Shown here: positions 8,686 to 17,718 of the stretch, in pieces
Layout of the letters: each line of letters opens with the position of its first letter
How positions within the stretch are numbered: the first letter of the stretch is position 1
Source of the DNA: Novosphingobium piscinae
GTDB lineage: Bacteria > Pseudomonadota > Alphaproteobacteria > Sphingomonadales > Sphingomonadaceae
Reading direction: 5' to 3'
Assembly: GCF_014230355.1 (NCBI RefSeq)
Contig: NZ_JACLAX010000013.1
Coordinates: forward strand, 20,857-84,856
DNA length: 64,000 nt
Notes under the pieces: model-generated
What the model was told of the DNA's origin: nothing
Seen by the model: the letters and a program-made list of their open reading frames with translations, nothing else
Databases searched by the model: none
Translations under genes and position numbers: made by a program

Positions 8686-9933
8686 TCACTTGGGGACCAG
8701 GCGATAGAGTCCGCCGGGATCGGCATCGGCGATGGCCCAGAGCGCGCCATCCGGGGCCTGTGCCACATCGCGGACGCGGAAGCCGAGATCGTAGCGCGCG
8801 GCGACGCGCGCGCCGCCCTGGCTATCGAACACGATCCGTTCGATCCCCTTGCTCGCCAGCCCACCGACCAGCGCCTGCCCCCGCCAGTCCGGAAACTGCA
8901 CGCCGCTGTAGAACATGAGGTTGCCCGGGCCGATCACCGGAGTCCATTGCACCACCGGGGCGGTCAGGTCGGGCCGCGTCGCGGGCCTGGGGATCGGCAC
9001 GCGATTGTAGTTGTCGCCGAACGAGACCAGCGGCCAGCCGTAGTTGCGCCCGGGCTCGATCAGGTTGAGCTCGTCGCCGCCGCGGGGCCCATGTTCCAGC
9101 TCCCACAGCCGCCCGTCGGGGCCAAATGCCAGGCCATAGGGCGTCCTGAACCCGGTCGCCCAGGTTTCGGACGGGGTCTGGTTCGCACCGGGCCAGCTGA
9201 ATTGCTGGACCACCGGCGCGGTCTTGGCGACCTCCGTATCGCGCGGCGGATCGATCAGCGGCGCGGTCGCCGCGCCGGTCCGGCCCGCCCGCGGGTTGCC
9301 CGGCGCGGGTCGTCCGTCCAGCGTTAGCCGCAGGATCTTGCCCTGCGGAAGATCGGGGTCCTGCGCCGGGGTCATGCGCTGGCGATCCCCGACCGTCAGG
9401 AACAGGGTCTTGTGGTCGGGCGAGAACGCCAGCGCGCCGCCGAACTGCCCGCCCTTGCCCTTGGGCCATTCGCGCCAGATGACCCTGAGGTCGTTGAGCC
9501 GCGATCCATCGGCGGCGAGCCTGGCCAGCGCAAGGGCCAGCCCCGAACCGGTCCCGCCCGGTTCGGCATAGGTCAGGTAAACCCGCCGGTCGCGCGCGAA
9601 GGTGGGCGCCACGTAGACCCCAAGCAGGCCACCCTGCCCGGCATAGACCACGGGCGGGATGCCTGCGACAGGCTGCTTCGCACCGCCTTGTGTGACGAGC
9701 CAGACCTTGCCGGGCTTTTCGGTCAGGAGCATGCGGCCATCGGGCAGAAAGGCGATGCGCCAGGGATACTGGAAATCGGCGACCTTGGTGACCGCGAACG
9801 GCGCAGGGTCGGCTGGCGCATCGTCGCGTGCCTCGGCGCAGCCCGGCAACAGCAGGGCGAGCAGCACTGGCGCCAACAGCGAGCGGCCGACAGCCCGGGT
9901 CACGGACACTTTCGCACGAACGGAAACGGACAC
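8686..9933 (-). CDS. PQQ-dependent sugar dehydrogenase, lipoprotein
   Basis: Soluble aldose-sugar-dehydrogenase-type beta propeller of 415 residues, expected to oxidise sugars or other polyols with PQQ in the periplasm. Visible are PWRIAFLPDGRMLLTEKPG, LEHGPRGGDELN and RNYGWPLVSFG, typical of the YliI/GSDH family. The N-terminus VLLALLLPGC is a lipobox. I use the GTG at 9933 because AAGGAG lies 6 nt upstream (9940-9945). No PQQ biosynthesis genes are in the window, so the cofactor would come from elsewhere in the genome or from outside. Confidence 0.88.
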   Translation of the reverse strand: MSVSVRAKVSVTRAVGRSLLAPVLLALLLPGCAEARDDAPADPAPFAVTKVADFQYPWRIAFLPDGRMLLTEKPGKVWLVTQGGAKQPVAGIPPVVYAGQGGLLGVYVAPTFARDRRVYLTYAEPGGTGSGLALALARLAADGSRLNDLRVIWREWPKGKGGQFGGALAFSPDHKTLFLTVGDRQRMTPAQDPDLPQGKILRLTLDGRPAPGNPRAGRTGAATAPLIDPPRDTEVAKTAPVVQQFSWPGANQTPSETWATGFRTPYGLAFGPDGRLWELEHGPRGGDELNLIEPGRNYGWPLVSFGDNYNRVPIPRPATRPDLTAPVVQWTPVIGPGNLMFYSGVQFPDWRGQALVGGLASKGIERIVFDSQGGARVAARYDLGFRVRDVAQAPDGALWAIADADPGGLYRLVPK

Positions 9934-10251
9934 TTGCGACTCCTTGCAGCCAAATCCCGCGGCGCGGCAGAGTACCGCGAAACAACAGCGGAGTCCCGGA
10001 CCTTCCGGGCGATAGACGGGCAAAACATGGCCTGGTCCTCAAGGGGGCGACCGTCCGATGCGCTGGATGCCCGCGAGCGGATCGGTCGCCACGGCCCCAT
10101 CCCTGAACGTCAGCGGTGCGGCGGGCGCTGCCGCTTCCCGAAAGATCACGCGGGGACATTGGCATTGCCGGGCGCAGCGTGGCGCGGCAAGATCCGGATC
10201 GGGCGGCGGACCATCGGGCCGGCGCACCGCCCGTTCTCAAGGGACACGGCC
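9934..10251. other. 318-bp spacer between divergent genes
   Basis: Separates the GTG-started sugar dehydrogenase gene (minus) from the NnrU gene (plus). It must hold both promoters. The only clear signals are the two ribosome-binding sites at its ends. Short open frames of about 60 codons exist on both strands, but their composition looks like random GC-rich DNA and I do not call them genes. Confidence 0.5.
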
Positions 10252-10938
10252 ATGACGCCTCTGCTCGAACTGATCGTCGCAGCGACCGCCTTTGTCGGCA
10301 CCCACGTCCTGCTGTCGCATCCGCTGCGCGCGCCGCTGGTCGCGCGGCTGGGCGAAAAGGGGTTTTCGGCAGTCTATGCCGTGATCGCGCTGGCGACCAT
10401 GGCGTGGATGACGGAAGCCTTCCGCGCGGTGCCGGCCGGCGCGGTTCCGCTATGGGACGGCAGCGGCGCCGCGGTCTGGACGGTGGCCAGCCTGCTCACC
10501 CTGCTCGCCGCAGTGCTGCTGATCGGCTCGCTGCGCGGCAATCCCGCCCTGCCCGACCCGCGCGCCGCGCAGCACGCCGCCGCGCCGGTACAGGGGGTGT
10601 TCCACGTGACGCGCCACCCGATGATGTGGGGCTTCGGGCTGTGGGCGCTGGCTCATGCCCTTGTGGCCGGAACGCCGCGGGTGCTGGTGCTGACCGCGGC
10701 CATCGCCTTGCTGGCGCTGGGCGGCGCGGCCTTGCAGGACGGCAAGAAGGCCGCGCAACTGGGGGCGGACTGGCAGGCCTGGGCGGGGCGCACCAGCTAC
10801 TGGCCGCGCCCCGCCGGACTGGCCCGCGCCGGGCTCGGCACCTGGCTGGGCGGCACGGTGCTGTGGCTGGTGGCGACCTGGGGCCACATTCCCCTGGCCT
10901 ATGTGCCGGCCGGGCCCTGGCGCTGGATCGCTGGCTGA
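10252..10938 (+). CDS. NnrU family membrane protein
   Basis: Integral membrane protein of 228 residues with about six hydrophobic segments. The family is named after NnrU of denitrifiers, but most members occur without denitrification genes, as here; function unknown. Conserved features: THVLLSHPLRAPLVARLGE near the start, and FHVTRHPMMWGFGLWALAH in the middle, which resembles isoprenylcysteine methyltransferase-like membrane proteins. Start ATG 10252 is preceded by AAGGGA. The asparaginase-like gene follows after 43 nt. Confidence 0.88.
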   Translation: MTPLLELIVAATAFVGTHVLLSHPLRAPLVARLGEKGFSAVYAVIALATMAWMTEAFRAVPAGAVPLWDGSGAAVWTVASLLTLLAAVLLIGSLRGNPALPDPRAAQHAAAPVQGVFHVTRHPMMWGFGLWALAHALVAGTPRVLVLTAAIALLALGGAALQDGKKAAQLGADWQAWAGRTSYWPRPAGLARAGLGTWLGGTVLWLVATWGHIPLAYVPAGPWRWIAG

Positions 10939-10981
10939 TCCCCGCTTGCCGCGCCGCCCGGCACCGGGCAAGGAGACCGGC

Positions 10982-11476
10982 ATGAGCACCAGTCCGACCC
11001 TCGTCCTCACCACCGGCGGCACGATCGACAAGGCCTATTTCGACGCGCTGAGCGAATACCGCATCGAGGAAAGCGCGGTGCCCGCGCTGCTGGCCCGGGC
11101 CCGGGTGACCGCCCCGTTCCGCGTCACCGAACTGATGCGCAAGGACAGCCTCGAACTGACCGATGCCGACCGCGCGCTGATCGTCGCCGCGTTGCGCGAG
11201 GCCCCCGAGACGCGGATCGTCGTCACCCACGGGACCGACACGATGACCGAGACCGCTCGCGCCATCGCCGCCGGCGTCGCGGGCAAGACCATAGTGCTGA
11301 CCGGCGCGCTCGCGCCCGCGCGGTTCGCCGAGAGCGATGCCGCCTTCAACCTCGGCATGGCCTTCGCCGCCGCGCAGGTGGCACCGCCGGGGGTGTGGAT
11401 CGCGATGAGCGGCCAGGTGTTCGACGGCCTCAAGGTGCGCAAGGACCGCGCCGCCGGGCGCTTCGTCCCCGTCTGA
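10982..11476 (+). CDS. Asparaginase N-terminal domain protein (short)
   Basis: Protein of 164 residues corresponding only to the N-terminal domain of L-asparaginases. Catalytic motif 1 is visible as TTGGTIDK (first Thr nucleophile region) and motif 2 as VVTHGTDTMTETA. Full asparaginases have about 330 residues, with the active site completed by the second domain of a neighbouring subunit. So activity as asparaginase is uncertain, although short stand-alone versions occur in this bacterial group. Start ATG 10982 has AAGGAG 6 nt upstream. Confidence 0.85.
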   Translation: MSTSPTLVLTTGGTIDKAYFDALSEYRIEESAVPALLARARVTAPFRVTELMRKDSLELTDADRALIVAALREAPETRIVVTHGTDTMTETARAIAAGVAGKTIVLTGALAPARFAESDAAFNLGMAFAAAQVAPPGVWIAMSGQVFDGLKVRKDRAAGRFVPV

Positions 11477-11575
11477 ATCGCCGCGCTGGACCCGGCCTCC
11501 CGGCACCGGGACGACTTGGCCGGAATCTTGCTTACCCGCTTGAAGTGCCTGGACGCGCGGCCTAAACCGGCAGCG

Positions 11576-12376
11576 ATGAGCGATACCCTGCCCGCTGCCA
11601 CGGCCGACCGGCCGGCGCCCTCCGCCTCGACCAGCGCGGTCCAGCCGATCCCGCAGGGCGGGCTCGAGGTGGTCTCGATCGCGAAGAGCTACGACAAGCG
11701 CGCGGTCCTGACCGACATCTCGCTGTCGGTCGGCAAGGGCGAGGTGCTTGGCCTGCTTGGTCCGAACGGTGCCGGCAAGACCACCTGCTTCTATTCGATC
11801 ATGGGGCTGGTCCGGCCCGATTCCGGCCGCATCCTGATGGACGGGATCGACGTCACCAACCTGCCGATGTACCGCCGTGCGGTGCTCGGCCTGGGCTACC
11901 TGCCCCAGGAGACCTCGATCTTCCGTGGCATGACGGTGGAACAGAACATCGCCTGCGTGCTCGAACTGAACGAGCCCGACGAAGCGGTGCGCGCCAGCGA
12001 GCTGGAACGCCTGCTCGACGAATTCGGCCTCACCCGGCTGCGCGGCTCGGCCGCCATGGCGCTGTCGGGCGGCGAGCGGCGGCGCTGCGAGATCGCGCGG
12101 GCGCTGGCCGCCAAGCCCTCGATCATGCTGCTCGACGAGCCCTTTGCCGGGATCGATCCGCTGTCGATCAGCGACATCCGCGAGCTGGTCAAGGATCTCA
12201 AGCAACGCGGCATCGGCGTGCTGATCACTGACCACAACGTGCGCGAGACGCTCGATATCGTCGATCGGGCCTGCATCATCTACGGCGGCCAGGTGCTGTT
12301 TGCGGGCAGCCCCGAGGCGCTTGTCGCCGACGAGAACGTCCGCCGGCTCTACCTGGGCGAGAGCTTCACGCTATGA
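11576..12376 (+). CDS. lptB: LPS export ABC transporter ATP-binding protein LptB
   Basis: Cytoplasmic ATPase of the LptB2FGC machine that pulls lipopolysaccharide from the inner membrane to the Lpt bridge. Walker A GPNGAGKTT, signature LSGGERRRCEIARAL and Walker B LLDEPFAGIDP are present. An extra N-terminal stretch of about 24 residues, rich in Ala and Pro, precedes the usual start GLEVVSIAKSY. The neighbour rpoN follows after 64 nt, the usual order in proteobacteria. lptA and lptC are not next to it here. Confidence 0.93.
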   Translation: MSDTLPAATADRPAPSASTSAVQPIPQGGLEVVSIAKSYDKRAVLTDISLSVGKGEVLGLLGPNGAGKTTCFYSIMGLVRPDSGRILMDGIDVTNLPMYRRAVLGLGYLPQETSIFRGMTVEQNIACVLELNEPDEAVRASELERLLDEFGLTRLRGSAAMALSGGERRRCEIARALAAKPSIMLLDEPFAGIDPLSISDIRELVKDLKQRGIGVLITDHNVRETLDIVDRACIIYGGQVLFAGSPEALVADENVRRLYLGESFTL

Positions 12377-12440
12377 CGGCTTGCTCCGGACCGGGCCGCC
12401 CCCCGGTCCCAGTCCGGCCCCGATCGTCCGACAGCTGACC

Positions 12441-13943
12441 ATGGGCCTGGGTCCCCGCCTTGACCTGCGCCAGTCGCAGTCGCTGGTGATGACGCCGCAG
12501 CTGCAGCAGGCGATCAAGCTGCTGGCGCTGTCAAACCTCGAGATCGAGACCTTCATCGGCGAGGCGATCGAGGCCAATCCGCTGCTCGAGCTGGGCTCGG
12601 CCGCTCCCGAGGCCGTGCCGGTCGAAACCGAGGACCTGCGCCGCACCACGCTTGAATCCTCGCCGGTCGACCAGCTGATCGGCGAGGGCCGGGCAGATGA
12701 CGACCGGCCACTCGACATCGATCCGGCCGCGCTCGACCGGGATCGCGACACCGGTGACGGCCAGGCCGACTGGCTGGGCGAGGCCCGCGGTCCGGGCTCG
12801 GGCGAGGGCCTCGACATTGCCGAGCGCGGCAGCGGCGAGGAGACGCTGGCAGAGCATCTCCATGCCCAGGTCGGCCCGGTGGCGCGCGATCCAGCCCATG
12901 CCTTCGTGGCTCATGCGCTGATCGATCAGCTCGACGAGGCGGGTTATCTGACCGTCCCGCTGGCCGAGGTGGCCGGCGATCTCGGCGTGTCGCTGGCCGA
13001 GGCCGAGGCCGGGCTGGCGGTGGTCCAGTCGCTCGATCCGACCGGGGTCGGGGCACGCCATCTGGGCGAATGCCTGGCGCTGCAGGCGCGCGAGGCCGAC
13101 CGCTACGATCCCTGCATGGCCCGGCTGCTCGACAATCTCGAGCTGCTCGGGCGCGGCGAGCTGGCGCGGCTCAAGCGCATGTGCGGGGTGGACGACGAGG
13201 ATTTCGCCGACATGCTGGCCGAGCTGCGGGGCTACGATCCCAAGCCCGGGCTGCGCTTCGCCAGTGGCGGCGGCGAAACGGTCGTGCCCGACGTGCTGGT
13301 GCGGGCCCGGACCGATCCGCAGGGCCGCTTCCAGGGCTGGGACATCGCGCTCAACCAGGCGACCCTGCCGCGGCTGGTGATCAACCGCAGCTACTATGTC
13401 GAACTGCGCGGCTCCTGCGGCGACAAGGCCTCGCGCGGGTGGCTGTCCGAGAAGCTGGCCGACGCGAACTGGCTGGTGAAGGCCCTCGACCAGCGCCAGA
13501 AGACCATCCTCAAGGTGGCGGCCGAGATCGTCACCCAGCAGGACGGGTTCTTCCGCCACGGCGTGGCGCATCTCAAGCCGCTGACCCTGCGCACCGTGGC
13601 CGAGGCAATCGGCATGCACGAATCCACCGTGAGCCGGGTAACCTCGAACAAGTACCTGAACTGCGCGCGCGGTACTTACGAGCTGAAGTACTTCTTCACC
13701 TCGGGCGTGGCCTCGGCGGACGGCGAGGGCGCGGTCTCGGCCGAGGCAGTAAAGGCAGCGATCCGCCAGCTGATCGAAGCCGAGGACCCCAAGGCGATCC
13801 TGTCGGACGATACCCTGGTCGACCTGCTCAAGGAGAAGGGCTTCGACCTCGCGCGGCGCACTGTCGCCAAGTACCGCGAGGCGATCGGGCTGGGCAGTTC
13901 GGTGCAGCGGCGGCGGCAGAAAGCCCTGGCCGGGATGCGCTGA
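12441..13943 (+). CDS. rpoN: RNA polymerase sigma-54 factor
   Basis: Alternative sigma factor of 500 residues recognising -24/-12 promoters. Region I begins MGLGPRLDLRQSQSLVMTPQ, the Gln-rich activator-response part. A core-binding region, an HTH around LTLRTVAEAIGMHESTVSRV and the diagnostic RpoN box ARRTVAKYRE near the C-terminus are all intact. Start ATG 12441 matches the family N-terminus; upstream in-frame sequence overlaps lptB. hpf and ptsN, often directly downstream of rpoN, lie 26 kb away in this window. Confidence 0.95.
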   Translation: MGLGPRLDLRQSQSLVMTPQLQQAIKLLALSNLEIETFIGEAIEANPLLELGSAAPEAVPVETEDLRRTTLESSPVDQLIGEGRADDDRPLDIDPAALDRDRDTGDGQADWLGEARGPGSGEGLDIAERGSGEETLAEHLHAQVGPVARDPAHAFVAHALIDQLDEAGYLTVPLAEVAGDLGVSLAEAEAGLAVVQSLDPTGVGARHLGECLALQAREADRYDPCMARLLDNLELLGRGELARLKRMCGVDDEDFADMLAELRGYDPKPGLRFASGGGETVVPDVLVRARTDPQGRFQGWDIALNQATLPRLVINRSYYVELRGSCGDKASRGWLSEKLADANWLVKALDQRQKTILKVAAEIVTQQDGFFRHGVAHLKPLTLRTVAEAIGMHESTVSRVTSNKYLNCARGTYELKYFFTSGVASADGEGAVSAEAVKAAIRQLIEAEDPKAILSDDTLVDLLKEKGFDLARRTVAKYREAIGLGSSVQRRRQKALAGMR

Positions 13944-13973
13944 GCCGACCCGGGCCCGGCCGCGCCCGCGACG

Positions 13974-14801
13974 TCAGTCCCCGTCGATGAGGTTGCCCAG
14001 CGCGCCCAGCACGGAGCCTTCGCCGCGGTTCTGGCCGCCCGCGGGCATGGCCGTGGCAATCACGCGGCCGGCCAGGCGGGCGAAGGGCATCGACTGGATC
14101 CAGACCTTGCCGGGTCCGCGCAGCCGGGCGAAGAACACGCCCTCGCCGCCGAAGATCATGGTCTTGACGTTGCCGGCCCGGACCACGTCGAACTCCACGC
14201 CATAGGTGTAGGCCGCAAGGCAGCCGGTATCGACGTGCAGCTCCTCCCCGGGGCGCAGCTCGCGCTCGATCACGGTCCCGCCCATCTGGACGAAGACCCA
14301 GCCATCGCCGTCGAGCCGCTGCATGATGAAGCCCTCGCCGCCGAACAGCCCGGTCATGATCCGTTGCTGGAAGTGGATGCCGAGCTGGACGCCCTTCGCA
14401 GCGCACAGGAAGGCATCCTTCTGGCAGATCAACGTGCCGCCGAGCTGGTCGAGCTTGAGCGGCAGGATCGACCCGGGCACCGGCGCGCCGAACGCGACGC
14501 GGGCCTTGCCGCCGCCATTGTGGGTGAAGACCGTGGTGAACAGGCTTTCGCCGGTGACGAGCCGTTTGCCCGCGCCGAGCAGCTTGCCCATGAATCCGCC
14601 CTCGGCGCCGCGCCCGTCACCGAACACGGTGGTCATGCCGATCGAGGCGTCCTTCCACACCATCGCCCCGGCCTCGGCGACGGCGCTCTCGCCGGGATCG
14701 AGCTCGATCTCGACGAACTGCAGCTCCTGGCCCTTGATCTCGAAATCGATGTCGTCGGCGAGGCCGGCGCTGCGGGTGTGGGTCCAGGGGGAAGATGACA
14801 T
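13974..14801 (-). CDS. TIGR00266 / AIM24 family protein
   Basis: Protein of 275 residues forming the beta-helical TIGR00266 (AIM24-like) fold, without signal peptide. Characteristic pieces: DPGESAVAEAGAMVWKD, GLFGGEGFIMQRLDGDGWVF and FGGEGVFFARLRGPGKVWIQ. Function is unknown; the eukaryotic relative AIM24 acts in mitochondria. Start ATG 14801 has AAGGAG 6 nt upstream, which decides it over the in-frame codon 18 nt earlier. Convergent with rpoN. Confidence 0.88.
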   Translation of the reverse strand: MSSSPWTHTRSAGLADDIDFEIKGQELQFVEIELDPGESAVAEAGAMVWKDASIGMTTVFGDGRGAEGGFMGKLLGAGKRLVTGESLFTTVFTHNGGGKARVAFGAPVPGSILPLKLDQLGGTLICQKDAFLCAAKGVQLGIHFQQRIMTGLFGGEGFIMQRLDGDGWVFVQMGGTVIERELRPGEELHVDTGCLAAYTYGVEFDVVRAGNVKTMIFGGEGVFFARLRGPGKVWIQSMPFARLAGRVIATAMPAGGQNRGEGSVLGALGNLIDGD

Positions 14802-14867
14802 GGCAGGCTCCTTGGGCAAGGCATCGACGGGGGTTTGGCCCGCCGGCAGGGCGGGCCGGTGACGGGA

Positions 14868-15476
14868 TCAGGCCTCCAGCTCGACGTCCCAGTAAAGCCA
14901 GTCGCGCCAGGTTTCGTGCAGGTAGCCGGGCGGGAAGCCGCGGCCGCGCTCTTGCAGCTGCCAGCTGGTCGGCCGGATCGGTTCGAGCAACAGCGGCATC
15001 TGCGCCTGTTTCGGGGTCCGCCCGCCCTTGCGCATGTTGCACGGCGCACAGGCGGTCGCGACGTTTTCCCAGCTGGTCCGTCCACCGAGGCGGCGCGGGA
15101 TGACGTGGTCGAAGGTGAGGTTGTGCGGGCTGCCGCAGTACTGACAGCTGAAGCGGTCGCGCAGGAACACGTTGAAGCGGGTGAAGGCGGGAAACTCGCT
15201 GGGCCGGACAAACTGGCGCAGCGCGATCACCGAGGGGATCTGCATGGTCCAGCTCGGCGAATGGACCTCGCGTTCGTAGGTGGCGACGATGTCCACCCGC
15301 TCGAGGAACACCGCCTTGATCGCGGTCTGCCACGGCCACAGGCTGAGCGGATAGTAGGACAGCGGGGTATAGTCGGCGTTGAGCACCAGGGCCGGACAAT
15401 TGGCAAGGTGCCGGGAGGGATCCTCCTCGGCGCTGCGGAACCGGGCCGCACGTTCGATCAGCTCGCCCTTGAGCAT
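14868..15476 (-). CDS. HNH endonuclease
   Basis: Protein of 202 residues with a C-terminal HNH nuclease domain: RFSCQYCGSPHNLTFDHVIP, then the Asn in SWENVATACAPCNMRKG. Two CxxC pairs bind structural zinc and the central DH is the catalytic pair. The N-terminal half (ALVLNADYTPLSYYPLSLWP) belongs to the widespread chromosomal HNH family of alphaproteobacteria and cyanobacteria, of unknown target. There is no restriction methylase nearby, so it is not obviously a restriction enzyme. Start ATG 15476 has AGAGG upstream. Confidence 0.88.
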   Translation of the reverse strand: MLKGELIERAARFRSAEEDPSRHLANCPALVLNADYTPLSYYPLSLWPWQTAIKAVFLERVDIVATYEREVHSPSWTMQIPSVIALRQFVRPSEFPAFTRFNVFLRDRFSCQYCGSPHNLTFDHVIPRRLGGRTSWENVATACAPCNMRKGGRTPKQAQMPLLLEPIRPTSWQLQERGRGFPPGYLHETWRDWLYWDVELEA

Positions 15477-15628
15477 GGCCTCTGATGGCAAGCGGGCGTG
15501 ACGGTTTCGCGACAGCGCATGGTCCGATCATGCACCTCGCCCGGGCCGGGTCAAGCCCTGTGCCCCCCTGCTGCCGCCCGGCAATCCACAACTCGCGATG
15601 GCGCGCGGATCGGGCTAAGGCGAAGCCG

Positions 15629-16480
15629 ATGCTCCGCACCCGCTTCGCCCCGAGCCCGAACGGTCCGCTCCACCTGGGCCATGCCTATGCCGCGGTGGTG
15701 GCGCATGATCTGGCGCGCGCGGCGGGCGGCGCCTTCCTGGTACGGATCGAGGACATCGACGGGGCGCGCAGCCTTCCCGCGCTGGCGGCCGAGTTCCTGG
15801 CCGACCTCGCCTGGCTGGGGCTGACCTGGGACGAGGCTGTGGTCCACCAGTCGGCCCGGCTGCCACGCTATGCCGCGGCGGCCGAGCACCTGCGCGCGCT
15901 GGGCCTGCTTTATCCCTGCACCTGCACCCGGACCGAGGTGCTGGCGGCGAGCCGGGCGACCGGGCCGGACGGGCCGGTCTATCCCGGCACTTGCCGCGGC
16001 CGCACCGACCGGCCCGCCGGGGCGGCCTGGCGGCTCGACATGGCGGCGGCGCTGGCGCGGACCGGGCCGCTGAGCTGGGACGATGCCCTGGCCGGGCGGC
16101 AGCTTGCAAGGCCGGAGCGGTTCGGCGATGTCGTGCTGGTGCGCAAGGACGCCCCGGCCAGCTATCATTTGGCCGTCACGCTCGACGACGCGGCGCAGGG
16201 GATCAGCCTGGTCACGCGCGGCGCCGACCTGTTCGCCGCAACCGACGTGCACCGCCTGCTCCAGGCCCTGCTCGACCTGCCGGTGCCGCGCTGGCACCAC
16301 CATGGCCTGTTGATCGGAGCCGACGGGCGCAAGCTGGCCAAGCGCCGCGGTGCGCCCGCCTTGGCCGACTTGCGCCGCGCGGCCGGCCCGACCGACGGCC
16401 TCGCCCTTGCGAACAGCTTGCGCAAGGGCCAGATCCCTGCTGGTCTAACGCTCGCACCCAGCCTAGAGGACACCCCATGA
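15629..16480 (+). CDS. gluQ: tRNA glutamyl-Q(34) synthetase
   Basis: Truncated glutamyl-tRNA-synthetase paralogue of 283 residues that attaches glutamate to queuosine at position 34 of tRNA-Asp. It keeps the catalytic half: FAPSPNGPLHLGHAY (HIGH motif), RIEDIDGAR and LAKRRGAPAL (KMSKS-like). Cysteines in YPCTCTRTEV and YPGTCRG form the zinc site. The anticodon-binding half is missing, as in all GluQRS. The stop overlaps the next start as ATGA, so translation of the HIG1 gene is probably coupled. Confidence 0.9.
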   Translation: MLRTRFAPSPNGPLHLGHAYAAVVAHDLARAAGGAFLVRIEDIDGARSLPALAAEFLADLAWLGLTWDEAVVHQSARLPRYAAAAEHLRALGLLYPCTCTRTEVLAASRATGPDGPVYPGTCRGRTDRPAGAAWRLDMAAALARTGPLSWDDALAGRQLARPERFGDVVLVRKDAPASYHLAVTLDDAAQGISLVTRGADLFAATDVHRLLQALLDLPVPRWHHHGLLIGADGRKLAKRRGAPALADLRRAAGPTDGLALANSLRKGQIPAGLTLAPSLEDTP

Positions 16481-16710
16481 TCTACCTGCTTGTCCCCGTG
16501 ATCCTCGTCCTCATGGCCATGGTCGTGATCAGCCTGGTCAAGGGCATCGCCGCCTTCCTGCAGAGCACCCGCACCGACCTCGAGCGCGGCGACGCGCCCG
16601 GCGCCAGCGAGATGCAGCTGCTCCAGAACAAGATGATGTTCGCCCGCATCAAGTATCAGGCAGCGGCCGTGCTTGTGGTTGGCGTGCTGCTCGCCGTCAG
16701 CAAGTCCTGA
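16477..16710 (+). CDS. Small HIG1 (hypoxia-induced) domain membrane protein
   Basis: Protein of 77 residues with two membrane segments (about 2-22 and 55-75) and the middle loop RTDLERGDAPGASEMQLLQNKM of the HIG_1_N family. The mitochondrial relatives Rcf1/HIGD1 support cytochrome oxidase assembly; a link to respiration here is inference. The start overlaps the gluQ stop. It is followed 19 nt later by the adenosyltransferase gene, so the three genes likely form one operon. Confidence 0.85.
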   Translation: MIYLLVPVILVLMAMVVISLVKGIAAFLQSTRTDLERGDAPGASEMQLLQNKMMFARIKYQAAAVLVVGVLLAVSKS

Positions 16711-16729
16711 CGCCGCGGCGGATCCTGTC

Positions 16730-17299
16730 TTGGTCAAGCTCAACAAGATCTACACGCGCACCGGCGACGACGGCACCACCGGGCTGGTCGACGGCTCGCG
16801 CTGCCCGAAGCACACCGCGCGGATGGAGGCGATCGGTGCGGTCGACGAGGCCAACAGCGCGATCGGCCTCGCCGCCGCCGCACCGGCGGCCGCGCCGCAC
16901 CTGTCGGCGCTGGTCCGCATCCAGAACGACATGTTCGACCTGGGTGCCGATCTTGCCACCCCGGGCGACGATTTCGCCCCATCACCGATGGTGCTGCGGA
17001 TCGTGCCCAGTCAGGTCGACTGGCTCGAGGGCGCGATCGACGGCGTCAACTCCGCACTGGCGCCGCTGACCAGCTTCATCCTGCCAGGCGGCAGCGAGGC
17101 TGCAGCGCGCGTCCATGTCGCCCGCGCGGCAGTGCGCCGGGCCGAACGGCGGATGGTGGCGCTGGCAGCGGAAGCTCCGGTCAACCCCGCAGCACTCGCC
17201 TATGCCAATCGCCTGTCCGACTACCTGTTCGTCCTTGCCCGCGCGCTCAACGCGAACGGCGCCGCGGACGCCCTGTGGGTGCCCGGGCAGAATCGTTGA
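16730..17299 (+). CDS. Cob(I)yrinic acid a,c-diamide adenosyltransferase, PduO type
   Basis: Enzyme of 189 residues that transfers the adenosyl group of ATP to cob(I)alamin to make coenzyme B12. The N-terminus VKLNKIYTRTGDDGTTGLVD is the PduO ATP-binding motif, and HVARAAVRRAERRMVAL holds the conserved C-terminal helix. The start is a TTG at 16730: it is the only suitable codon in front of the conserved N-terminus and lies 19 nt behind the HIG1 stop. No other B12 genes are in the window. Confidence 0.9.
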   Translation: MVKLNKIYTRTGDDGTTGLVDGSRCPKHTARMEAIGAVDEANSAIGLAAAAPAAAPHLSALVRIQNDMFDLGADLATPGDDFAPSPMVLRIVPSQVDWLEGAIDGVNSALAPLTSFILPGGSEAAARVHVARAAVRRAERRMVALAAEAPVNPAALAYANRLSDYLFVLARALNANGAADALWVPGQNR

Positions 17300-17385
17300 G
17301 CCCTCGCGGCGCAAGCGCTGCCGTGCAGAGCGGCCGTGACTGGCCCCGGACCGCCTGAGCGCAGGGCCGCAGGCGGCACCATCGG

Positions 17386-17718
17386 CTAATTGTTTTCAGG
17401 GAAGTCGGGGCCGCGTGGCGGCGGGTTCTCGCGCACCGGGAAGCCGCCGGGCTCGGCCGGAAGCGCCGCGCCCTGATCGCCCGCCGAAGCCGGCGGCGGG
17501 GGCGGAGGCGGCGCGGCCTCGTCCTCGGGCGCGAACCAGCTTTGCGGGGGCGGTGCCACGCTCCGCGCCGGAGGCTTCCCGGCGGTGGCGCGGGCAGCCT
17601 CGGTAATCTGCCCGGTGGCCTGCTCGGCGGGTCCGCCCGGACTGATGAACAGGGCGACGATGATCAGGAAGGCGATGACGACCACGATGGTCATCCGCGG
17701 GTTGCCGGCGATGTTCAT
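17386..17718 (-). CDS. Hypothetical membrane-anchored proline-rich protein
   Basis: Unrecognised protein of 110 residues. One hydrophobic segment (MTIVVVIAFLIIVALFI, about residues 9-25) is followed by a hydrophilic tail containing a run of seven prolines and a PVRENPPPRGPDFPENN end. This suggests an inner-membrane anchor with a periplasmic disordered tail. Its ATG overlaps the stop of the 58-codon gene upstream (ATGA), which supports translation of both. Confidence 0.65.
   Translation of the reverse strand: MNIAGNPRMTIVVVIAFLIIVALFISPGGPAEQATGQITEAARATAGKPPARSVAPPPQSWFAPEDEAAPPPPPPPASAGDQGAALPAEPGGFPVRENPPPRGPDFPENN

Noticed and set aside
10598..10613. A fifth parS site inside the NnrU gene (TGTTCCACGTGACGCG)
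   Set aside because: Only the left half and centre match; the right half does not, and it lies 34 kb from the proposed origin.
14868..15476. HNH endonuclease as part of a defence system
   Set aside because: The neighbours are housekeeping genes, no methylase or specificity gene is nearby, and this HNH family is widespread in chromosomes.
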